In this document: piece after piece, positions 46,272 to 53,445 of the stretch
How positions within the stretch are numbered: position 1 is the first letter of the stretch
How the letters are laid out: each line of letters opens with the position of its first letter
Assembly (NCBI RefSeq): GCF_023502205.1
Contig: NZ_JAMFLG010000016.1
Coordinates: 1 to 64,000, forward strand
Direction of reading: 5' to 3'
Source of the DNA: Aquiflexum sp. TKW24L
Lineage (GTDB): Bacteria > Bacteroidota > Bacteroidia > Cytophagales > Cyclobacteriaceae
Length of the DNA: 64,000 bases
Notes under the pieces: model-generated
Databases searched by the model: none
What the model saw: only the letters and a program-made list of their open reading frames with translations
What the model was told of the DNA's origin: nothing
Translations under genes and position numbers: made by a program

Positions 46272-47468
46272 TCAAAAACTCTCGTTCACATTCAGGTAAA
46301 AACCGGAGTTGCCTTTTTGGCCCCAACCATAATCTGCTGTGATTGTGGTGCGGTTTTTCTTATTGATCATGACTCGGAGGCCTAGTCCATATCCGGGATT
46401 GAATTGTTCGAAAAGTTTCTCATTGATGTCTCTGCTACTGAAGCTAGCGGCATTGACGAAGACGGTTCCTCCAAACGTCTCTTTTTCTTTTTGTAATGGA
46501 AAGCGGTATTCCGCTTCGGTGTAGACCATGCTTTCACCCCGAAACCTACCTTGGGCATAGGCTCTTCCTGACCTTCCAAACATATCCCATCCGATCGAGG
46601 GTAGGTTCATGTAAGGGAGGTTACCGGTGACAAGAAAATTGCCCATTCCCCAAACTGCGATCAGATGTCTTTTCCTACTTTGGCTAAGGTTGAAATAGTG
46701 ACGGTAATCCATTAGCAATGTGCTTGAGGATTGGTCTGAACCAAGGAAAGTAGGGTTGATCTTGTAGGAGAGGAGGGCAAAGTTTTTTTCGTAAGGGGAG
46801 ACAATAATATCCCGGTTTTCCATGATGGCATTGAAGGTTATTCCTGACAGTACATACCTATCGGTCGAAAAGCCCCTTACCAGGTTGTACGCATCATGCG
46901 AAAATTCGAGAGTAGGAGAGGTCCCTTCGTTGGTAAAACTATTAATCTTCGAGTGAAGGTCAAAATGATAGCCCATACCCAGATAAAATTTGGAATCCCC
47001 GATTCTCCTTAAAACTGTTTCATAAAAACGGATCAGGTTGAAATCCATCTGCTGCTCTCCACGCCATACCCCAGGTCTTGCCGGATCTTCTCCCGGAATG
47101 TTCGGAGCGCTGCTGCCAAGTCCAAAAGTGGGTTGGGAGGTGATGAAATACCTCCAGTCTCCGACCAAGATCCATTTGTTCTTATCCAAAAAGATGTTGC
47201 TTCTTGAGCTGAAAATCCATTGTTTTTTGGTTGTGTATAGGAAATTACCGACAAGGTTTGACATTTTGGTGTCTGCAGGGTTCCCCATATACCAAGTAGC
47301 GGAGGGAGCGAGGCCAAACATCCAACCATTTGCCGGATTGGAACCTACAGCCGGCAAAGGCACCCATTTGAATTCATGGATTTTATTGGGTGTGTAAACT
47401 GTAGTATCCTGGGCTTTCAATTCCTGAAAAATGCCCAAAAATATAATGATCACAGAGAGTACCTTCAT
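46272..47468 (-). CDS. Omp85/BamA-like outer-membrane barrel protein (paralogue 1)
   Basis: The 398-residue protein has a signal peptide (MKVLSVIIIFLGIFQELKAQ) and no POTRA domains. Alternating amphipathic strands fill the rest, with GWMFGLAPSATWYMG, YRHYFNLSQSRKRHLIAVWG, GRAYAQGRFRGESMVYTEAE and YRFPLQKEKE marking the Omp85 C-terminal barrel. A closely related gene lies at 55.9 kb. Such stand-alone barrels may form a channel for substrates or products. The sequence gives no exact function. It lies convergent to the dehydrogenase operon. Confidence 0.82.
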   Translation of the reverse strand: MKVLSVIIIFLGIFQELKAQDTTVYTPNKIHEFKWVPLPAVGSNPANGWMFGLAPSATWYMGNPADTKMSNLVGNFLYTTKKQWIFSSRSNIFLDKNKWILVGDWRYFITSQPTFGLGSSAPNIPGEDPARPGVWRGEQQMDFNLIRFYETVLRRIGDSKFYLGMGYHFDLHSKINSFTNEGTSPTLEFSHDAYNLVRGFSTDRYVLSGITFNAIMENRDIIVSPYEKNFALLSYKINPTFLGSDQSSSTLLMDYRHYFNLSQSRKRHLIAVWGMGNFLVTGNLPYMNLPSIGWDMFGRSGRAYAQGRFRGESMVYTEAEYRFPLQKEKETFGGTVFVNAASFSSRDINEKLFEQFNPGYGLGLRVMINKKNRTTITADYGWGQKGNSGFYLNVNESF

Positions 47469-47664
47469 GGTGGCGTAGGGTGGATGGTTTGGGGTATTAT
47501 TTCTAAATACAAATTTTACTTAGAATGGGTCAAAGCAAGTGATCAAATGCAAACTGATAAGGAAAACGCGCACAGCTATATTGAATGTACTGAATAATTT
47601 TCTAAAAAGGAAAATGAGCAGTCAGTATCAATGGACCTGCGATATTGAAGTTTTCGTTTGGTAA

Positions 47665-48732
47665 TTATTTCGCATCTGCCACGCACCTGAATCCTACATT
47701 GGAGGTGCCACTGTCATTAGCATGTCCTTGCCTTGCAGATGGCCTGTAATTGATGCAATAATCATCCGCACAGAGAAACGAACCTCCTTTGATGACCTTT
47801 TCAATGGCATATGGATTGTCAGGGTTATAACATTTGCTGACTGCACTATCCAATGCCGGAGCCTCACCTGACATCCTGAGAAAGGTAGCCGCATCAAACC
47901 AGTCACTCGTCATTTCCCATACATTGCCGATGATGTCATAGAGACCAAAATCGTTTGGCGGAAAGCTTTTGACTGGAGCTGTGCCCAAAAAACCGTCCCT
48001 TCCTTCATTGGAATGAGGAAAATCTCCCTGGAACGTATTGGCCATAAACTGACCATTTGGCTGAAAGTCCACACCCCATGCATAGCGTTGGCTTTCTTTA
48101 CCTCCCTTAGCGGCATATTCCCATTCTGCTTCTGTAGGCAGCCTCTTTCCGGCCCATTTGGCATAAGCCTCAGCATCTTCATCCGCCATATGGACGACAG
48201 GATGGTTTTCTTTTCCTTTGATATTACTTCCGGGACCTTCGGGATGTTTCCAACTTGCACCGTCCACCCATTTCCACCAAAGGCTCAGGTCATTTGTTTG
48301 GGTCGAAACAGCTTGGGCAGGAGGAGAAAAAACCAAAGAACCAGGTTGCATGTCCTTATCTGCTGGTCGAGGTGTTCCAGGAGGAAGCTGAACTTTCATT
48401 TCTTCCCAGTCTAAGGGTCGCTCGGCCACTGTCACGTAACCTGTTTCTTCTACAAACTTGGCATATTGAGCATTGGTCACTTCTGTCACATCCATCCAAA
48501 AACCTTTGACTTCCTTCCTGACTGCAGGTCGTTCTACATGATAAGAATCCTTCTCATTGGTACCCATTGTAAAAGCACCTCCTTCAATCCATACCATTCC
48601 TTCCTTCGAAAAATCTGAGGCTTGTTTTACTTCATTCTTTGTCACTTTGACTTCATTTCCCTTTGGATTGCATTGTGAAAAAAGAAATACTGTCAACAAA
48701 ATAGGTAGAGCTGAATTGTGGAATTTTCTCAT
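47665..48732 (-). CDS. Formylglycine-generating enzyme (sulfatase modifying)
   Basis: The ATG at 48732 opens a lipoprotein signal (LTVFLFSQC, Cys21) and gives 355 residues; another ATG lies at 48774. The FGE/SUMF1 domain has MVWIEGGAFTMG (about 46-57), WMDVTEVTNAQYAKF, RLPTEAEWEYAAKGG and DIIGNVWEMTSDWF. The C-terminus GGSFLCADDYC ... NVGFRC carries Cys321 and Cys326, the Cys-x4-Cys copper-binding pair of catalytically active FGEs. Many relatives with this fold lack the pair, so this is good evidence for true FGE activity. It would oxidise the Cys of the sulfatase CxPxR/CxAxR motifs (36.0 and 40.6 kb) to formylglycine. The lipoprotein location suggests that it acts on the exported enzymes in the periplasm. 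Confidence 0.92.
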   Translation of the reverse strand: MRKFHNSALPILLTVFLFSQCNPKGNEVKVTKNEVKQASDFSKEGMVWIEGGAFTMGTNEKDSYHVERPAVRKEVKGFWMDVTEVTNAQYAKFVEETGYVTVAERPLDWEEMKVQLPPGTPRPADKDMQPGSLVFSPPAQAVSTQTNDLSLWWKWVDGASWKHPEGPGSNIKGKENHPVVHMADEDAEAYAKWAGKRLPTEAEWEYAAKGGKESQRYAWGVDFQPNGQFMANTFQGDFPHSNEGRDGFLGTAPVKSFPPNDFGLYDIIGNVWEMTSDWFDAATFLRMSGEAPALDSAVSKCYNPDNPYAIEKVIKGGSFLCADDYCINYRPSARQGHANDSGTSNVGFRCVADAK

Positions 48733-48812
48733 TGGTGGGTGTAGATTTGGTTTTTTGAAGGTAGGGTAGTCCATGAATATTAAAAATATTCAATTTTGGA
48801 TCAAAGAACAAA

Positions 48813-48845
48813 AAAACCTGCTCCTCAATATAAGGAACAGGTTAT
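48813..48845 (-). terminator. Intrinsic terminator
   Basis: AACCTG-c-TCCT (about 48815-48825) pairs with AGGA-a-CAGGTT (48833-48843) with a symmetrical mismatch. It ends the three-gene minus-strand group 48870-50617. The A run on the plus-strand side gives the T run for the minus strand. Confidence 0.65.
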
Positions 48846-48869
48846 TACTTGTTTCAAAGCCAAATTAAA

Positions 48870-49331
48870 TTATAGCTCACCAATAAATGGAAGGCTTTCA
48901 GTAATAGCCAGAAGGATTGTATTTTGAACGTAATTTTCCAATTGGACAAATTTCGCTGCATTGATCGCACCAATAGATTTCTTTACATTTTTGTAATGCT
49001 TGGCGGTAAGTGCGTTGAGACCTGCATTATTTTTCATGGCCTTAAGGGCTATTTGATCAGCGTCTGTTTCAGTAAGATTTGGCAACTTTTCAAGGTACTC
49101 ATTGATAATAAGGATTCTTGCCTTCATCAGCTCTCTTCTTTCTACTTCATAGGCTTCATAGACTGGCCAAAATGGGGAATCAGCAGGCAGTGCCATATAT
49201 TGTTCTACCAATGCACGCTTTTCCATTCCAAACGCTGATTGGATAAGTTTAATCTCGTCGTTGATTTGCTGTGCATTGCTGATCAGTGGCAGAGCAAATA
49301 AGATCAATAGGGCAAATAATTTTGTTTTCAT
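48870..49331 (-). CDS. Exported helical protein of unknown function
   Basis: The 153-residue product has a signal peptide (cleavage near SNAQQ, about 20) and a mature part predicted to be all-helical with conserved-looking WPVYEAYEVERRELMKARI and KHYKNVKKSIGAINAAKF segments. No lipobox. It is 40 bp downstream of an outer-membrane-type gene and likely part of a three-gene operon (50617 to 48870). Function unknown. Confidence 0.7.
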   Translation of the reverse strand: MKTKLFALLILFALPLISNAQQINDEIKLIQSAFGMEKRALVEQYMALPADSPFWPVYEAYEVERRELMKARILIINEYLEKLPNLTETDADQIALKAMKNNAGLNALTAKHYKNVKKSIGAINAAKFVQLENYVQNTILLAITESLPFIGEL

Positions 49332-49371
49332 AAGAGGTTTTTAAATTGAAGTAAAGATTAGTTTGTATTAA

Positions 49372-49974
49372 TTATTTGTTAAAATTTAGCATTACAAATC
49401 CGAGATTGAATCCCATCATCGAATGTGCCCGCATGTCGGCGTTTTCGAAAGTTTGATAATATTTTGAAGATAACTTAATTCCTACATAATCACTTAGCTG
49501 GTAGATTGCACCTATTTCAGGACGGATAATAAACTGCCTAGCTTCGTTTTTATCCACAAATATCCCCATGCTGACAGTCTGGGTATTGATGCCAAGACCC
49601 GCACCCATGGCCACGAAAGGCTTAAATGGTTTATCAGCATTAAAAATATAGATCACCGATGCCATTATTGGAGTGATTTTAAGGTACCTGTGTTGTATTC
49701 CGCTCAGGGAGGCTGTTCCCTGTTCAAAAATTTGGTTCGGAACTTCCTCGTAGAAATTCATAGTTCCAAATTCCACACCGTATCCCAAGTTATTTTCATT
49801 CATTTTATAGAATTCAAAATTGGCTCCACGACCTGTAAAGGTTTCCGTAAAATCTGCTGTTCCACCCAAAGGCATAGCAGGAGCAAAATTCAGCTTAATC
49901 ATGGTTCCCTGACCGAAAACGGGTAAGGCAAGCACACTCATAACTACTACTGAGAAGTATAGGTATAATTTCAT
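49372..49974 (-). CDS. Small outer-membrane beta-barrel protein
   Basis: The 200-residue product has a signal peptide (cleavage near VFGQG, about 22) and a regular run of amphipathic beta strands ending in a hydrophobic strand (MMGFNLGFVMLNFNK), like OmpW/OmpX-size eight-stranded barrels. FKPFVAMGAGLGINTQ is a typical barrel strand-turn. It starts four bases after the stop codon of the lipoprotein gene upstream, so they are co-transcribed. Ligand unknown. Confidence 0.75.
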   Translation of the reverse strand: MKLYLYFSVVVMSVLALPVFGQGTMIKLNFAPAMPLGGTADFTETFTGRGANFEFYKMNENNLGYGVEFGTMNFYEEVPNQIFEQGTASLSGIQHRYLKITPIMASVIYIFNADKPFKPFVAMGAGLGINTQTVSMGIFVDKNEARQFIIRPEIGAIYQLSDYVGIKLSSKYYQTFENADMRAHSMMGFNLGFVMLNFNK

Positions 49975-49978
49975 AAAA

Positions 49979-50617
49979 TCACTTTTGGATGTAAGGAGAT
50001 TGGATAAATGCCTGATTTACCCCGGCTACAGCCCGGTCGGTATTGCTGGTTTGTGACCCGGTCAGCGCACCGTTGACAATTACTACCCAATCCACTTCTA
50101 GCTGCTTGGTCGTTGAAACATTTTTCATATTGACCAATTGGATAAACAAAGACCCTGTGGATACCGAGGTAACTACTGCAGGCTGGTATGCTGGATAAAT
50201 CCAGCCCAGACCGGCTCCCAGATTTGGATACCACCAATCCCAAAACCACCAACTATAATCGAATATCAAGGAATTACTTTCAGGTACTGTAGGTAATAAG
50301 ATATAGTCAGGATTATCAAACTGGCTGACCTGGGTAAATCCTCTGGCGCGCATGTTTGTCCTTATGGCCCCAAGAATACTTCTGCCTGCAACAAAATCTA
50401 TAAACGGTGGCTGTTGCCCGGGTTGGATGGGATTTTCAGTGACGATTACCACATTATCCGGAATGGCAAAAGTGGTCCCTTGAGAGAAATCGAATGTTGG
50501 ATTAAAATTGGTATATACTACGTCAAGCGTGGTGACATCTTCAGGAAGATCAGGAGCGCATCCAAACGTGGCAATCAATCCAAATACAAAAGCAATATGT
50601 GAGAATTGGGACTTCAT
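49979..50617 (-). CDS. DUF4136-like lipoprotein
   Basis: The 212-residue lipoprotein (IATFGC, Cys20) matches the DUF4136 pattern: early DFSQGTTFAIPD, a GRSILGAIRTNMRARGFTQV helix and a Trp-rich stretch (SWWFWDWWYPNLG). The family is periplasmic or outer-membrane-anchored and of unknown function. It heads a minus-strand operon with a barrel and a helical exported protein, an arrangement suggesting an envelope complex. Confidence 0.78.
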   Translation of the reverse strand: MKSQFSHIAFVFGLIATFGCAPDLPEDVTTLDVVYTNFNPTFDFSQGTTFAIPDNVVIVTENPIQPGQQPPFIDFVAGRSILGAIRTNMRARGFTQVSQFDNPDYILLPTVPESNSLIFDYSWWFWDWWYPNLGAGLGWIYPAYQPAVVTSVSTGSLFIQLVNMKNVSTTKQLEVDWVVIVNGALTGSQTSNTDRAVAGVNQAFIQSPYIQK

Positions 50618-50711
50618 TAATAGTGGTGAATTTTAAATAATAAAACGAATTTCAAATGTATGAATAGTTTTTTGATAAAAGCAAAACAACCAATTTTGTG
50701 ATGGTATTATC

Positions 50712-50739
50712 CTGAGAAGATTTTAGGAAAATTGGCAAA
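50712..50739 (+). promoter_or_regulatory. Candidate AraC-type operator, site 5
   Basis: A TTGGCAA half-site (50732) with the related AGGAAAA spacer and a weak upstream half-site (CTGAGAA, 50712) matches site 2 at 17 of 28 positions. It lies about 60 bp upstream of TM-AraC paralogue 2 and is the weakest of the six. Confidence 0.35.
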
Positions 50740-50798
50740 GTTCTGACAATTGGAATTTTAATATATAATTTGCAATTTCAAATTGCAGTAACTTATAA

Positions 50799-51974
50799 AT
50801 GCATTTAAGTATGGAAGTAGCCCTAGATTGGAAAAACTTTTTTTACATCTTTTCGCAGTTTGTCGGATTTTTGGTTGGATTGGTCTTGATTTATTTTGGT
50901 TTCAAAAAAAATCCCCAAAACATCCTTCTTGGCTTTAATTTTTTGGTTCTCACCTATAGTTCCTTTATCATTTGGCTCATCACCACCTCTTATTTTGTTT
51001 ATTTTCCACAGTTATATAGGACGGGAAACTTTACAGGACTTCTATTTATGCCCATGATGTATTTGTACATCCGGATGGTAGTGTCGGGCAAAAAGCTCCA
51101 ATGGAGAGATTCTTTGCATCTTATCGTTCCCTTAATGTTTTTGGTAGATTACTGGCCAGTTCTTATTTTGGATAGCAGTGAGAAACTGGCGCTTATCCGA
51201 TCCGAGATTTCCAACCCTGCATTATTTACTTCTTTTAATCAATCACGATTTTTTCCTGATGGTTTTTATACTCCTTTTAGATCTGTAGTTCTGTCTATAT
51301 ATTGGATTCTATCCGTCTATTGGGTGAGGCAGGGGACTAAGAAAATTGACAAAGAGGGGTTTGCAAAAGAGTGGCTCGCCTGGATAAAGGTTTTTTTGGT
51401 TTTGGAATTTTTCGTCTTCTTTCCATTTTTCATGCTTTTCTGGACGATAAAGCCTATTGCCGCTTATCATTTGGTACACATTACAATTGTGATTCTCAAT
51501 TTGACTACCGGTTTATCCCTGATGTTTTTTCCAAAAATACTTTATGGTTTGGACAAAGATTTATTTATCCAACACCTTAAAAAGCAAAAGTCAAAAACAG
51601 AAATCATGGACAATCTTCCTGTCGAGAAATCCACTGAGATTGAAAATAAAGTAAAAACTGCGCTTGAAGAAAATAAAAGGTACCTGCAGCATGGTTATTC
51701 TATCCATGACCTGTCAGAGGATACAGGGATTCCCACCTACCTGCTTACAATGTATATCAATAAGGTATTGGATTCAAGTTTTACAGACCTGATTAATAAA
51801 AAAAGGATAGAAGAATGTTGTCTATTAATGGCTTCTGGGAAATACCCGCATTTGGCTATTGAAGGATTTGCAACCCTATGCGGGTTCAACAACCGCAATT
51901 CATTTTCCCTGGCATTCAAGAAGTTTAAGGATATGTCTCCCTCTGCTTTTTACAAACTCAAATCAATTAAGTAA
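50799..51974 (+). CDS. Membrane-bound AraC-family regulator (paralogue 2)
   Basis: The 391-residue protein repeats the layout of paralogue 1: about seven N-terminal transmembrane helices (about 12-250; motifs LYRTGNFTGLLFMPMM, DYWPVLIL, FNQSRFFPDGFYTPF, PKILYGLDKD) and a C-terminal AraC HTH (about 290-390; IHDLSEDTGIPTYLLTMYIN and LAIEGFATLCGFNNRNSFSLAF with MSPSAFYKL). Start ATG at 50799 (another at 50811). It is followed 200 bp later by paralogue 3 on the same strand. It is divergent from the DUF4136 operon. Confidence 0.9.
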   Translation: MHLSMEVALDWKNFFYIFSQFVGFLVGLVLIYFGFKKNPQNILLGFNFLVLTYSSFIIWLITTSYFVYFPQLYRTGNFTGLLFMPMMYLYIRMVVSGKKLQWRDSLHLIVPLMFLVDYWPVLILDSSEKLALIRSEISNPALFTSFNQSRFFPDGFYTPFRSVVLSIYWILSVYWVRQGTKKIDKEGFAKEWLAWIKVFLVLEFFVFFPFFMLFWTIKPIAAYHLVHITIVILNLTTGLSLMFFPKILYGLDKDLFIQHLKKQKSKTEIMDNLPVEKSTEIENKVKTALEENKRYLQHGYSIHDLSEDTGIPTYLLTMYINKVLDSSFTDLINKKRIEECCLLMASGKYPHLAIEGFATLCGFNNRNSFSLAFKKFKDMSPSAFYKLKSIK

Positions 51975-52099
51975 ACCTATTTGTTTATCTAAAGCCAATT
52001 TTTAAATATATAACGCGTCAATTTCAACGAATAAAATTCTCTTCAAAAGTTTATTTTTTTGAAAATTAAGTAAAAAGTACCCTTTAATTTTTCGTGATA

Positions 52100-52127
52100 T
52101 TTACCAAATTTCGATAATTAATTATGG
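52100..52127 (-). promoter_or_regulatory. Candidate AraC-type operator, site 6
   Basis: On the minus strand, TCGAAATTTGGTAAA matches the core of sites 1 and 2 at 12 of 15 positions and the full 28-base window at 18. The upstream half-site is poor. It is about 46 bp before the start of TM-AraC paralogue 3. Confidence 0.45.
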
Positions 52128-52172
52128 AAATGGAATATATTGTATCCATAAAGACCTCTTGTTACTTATTTT

Positions 52173-53327
52173 ATGGAAATAACCTCCGTAAACCTCTTTT
52201 TCCTTTTCTCGATGTTTATTGGTTCCCTGGTTGGACTGGTTTTGATTTATTTTGGGTTTCAAAAAAACCGCCAAAACATCCTGCTTGGCATTAATTTTTT
52301 ATTGCTTACCTACATGTCTTTGATTGTATGGCTTATTACATCAGGATATTACCATCATTTTCCATTTTTGTACAGAACAGGTAATGTGGTAGCCTTCCTA
52401 TTTATGCCCTTAATGTATATGTATATCCGCATGGTATTGACAGGAAGGGGAATTACAAGTAAAGACCTTATTCACTTACTTCCTGTGTTGGTGTTTATAG
52501 TGGATTTTTGGCCTGTTTTTATGCTGGATAATGTTGAAAAACAGTTTTTGATCCAATCAGAAATTTCTAACCCTGTTTTGTTTACAAGCTATAGCCAAAG
52601 CCGATTTTTTTCTTTTGATTTCTATACACCTTTCAGATCACTTGTCTTGGCGGTTTATTGGGTTGCTTCAATCATCCTGGTTTGGACCTATTCTAAAAAA
52701 CAAGATATTAAGGGTTTTGCCAAGGAGTGGTTTGTGTGGATTAAGATTTTCTTGGGAATGGAGTTTATGGTCTTTTTCCCCTTCCTTTTCTTGTTTTGGG
52801 CAATTGACCCTTTGACTAATTTTTTTCTTATTCATCTGACTATTGTGATTATAACCACGATTACCGGGTTTTCTTTGGTGTTTTTCCCAAAGATTTTATA
52901 TGGTATGGACAAGCAGCTTTTCGAAGAACAAACAGTAAAAGCCAAACCCGAAAAGACGGAGCACCTTTCAGACCAAAAGGCAAAAGAGATTGAATCCAAA
53001 CTCGAACTTGTCTTAAAAAGGGATAAGAAGTTTCTTCTTCCCGGCTATTCCATTCATTCCTTGGCTGCAGATACTGATATCCCTGTATATATACTTACGC
53101 TTTATATCAACCACCACCTCAACAGCAATTTTTCTGATTTGATCAATCAAAAGAGAATAGCCGAATCCTGTAAGCTGATTGAGTCTGGCAAGTTTGACCA
53201 TCTGTCTCTAATCGGCCTTGCTGAAAAATCGGGATTTAGTAACAGGAACTCTTTTACCCTTGCCTTTCAAAAGTTCAAAAATATTTCTCCTTCAGTTTAC
53301 ATCAAATCCTTAAAGGCAAAAGCCTGA
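52173..53327 (+). CDS. Membrane-bound AraC-family regulator (paralogue 3)
   Basis: The 384-residue protein is the closest relative of paralogue 2 in the window. It has seven or so transmembrane helices (motifs LYRTGNVVAFLFMPLMYMYIR, DFWPVFML, YSQSRFFSFDFYTPF, PKILYGMDKQ) and a C-terminal AraC HTH (about 285-380; IHSLAADTDIPVYILTLYIN and LSLIGLAEKSGFSNRNSFTLAF with NISPSVYIK). It is followed about 120 bp later by the alkylsulfatase gene, with an operator-like site between them, so that gene is its likely target. Confidence 0.9.
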   Translation: MEITSVNLFFLFSMFIGSLVGLVLIYFGFQKNRQNILLGINFLLLTYMSLIVWLITSGYYHHFPFLYRTGNVVAFLFMPLMYMYIRMVLTGRGITSKDLIHLLPVLVFIVDFWPVFMLDNVEKQFLIQSEISNPVLFTSYSQSRFFSFDFYTPFRSLVLAVYWVASIILVWTYSKKQDIKGFAKEWFVWIKIFLGMEFMVFFPFLFLFWAIDPLTNFFLIHLTIVIITTITGFSLVFFPKILYGMDKQLFEEQTVKAKPEKTEHLSDQKAKEIESKLELVLKRDKKFLLPGYSIHSLAADTDIPVYILTLYINHHLNSNFSDLINQKRIAESCKLIESGKFDHLSLIGLAEKSGFSNRNSFTLAFQKFKNISPSVYIKSLKAKA

Positions 53328-53334
53328 AATAAAT

Positions 53335-53362
53335 CTCGCCAATTTTGATTAATTATTGGCAT
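53335..53362 (-). promoter_or_regulatory. Candidate AraC-type operator, site 4 (upstream of alkylsulfatase)
   Basis: On the minus strand, TGCCAATAATTAA and TTGGCGA half-sites are 20 bp apart, matching site 2 at 20 of 28 positions with no gap. It lies about 84 bp upstream of the alkylsulfatase start. Confidence 0.6.
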
Positions 53363-53445
53363 CAAAGTCAAGCCAAAATTATTTTACACTTATGGCCGTA
53401 GTAGATTTATATGTTATTTATAATTTAAAAACATATAAAAAATTT

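Noticed and set aside
48773-48810. Operator-like CAATTTTGGATCAA upstream of the FGE gene
   Set aside because: It matches only about 10 of 15 core positions with no second half-site, so it was not counted as part of the regulon.
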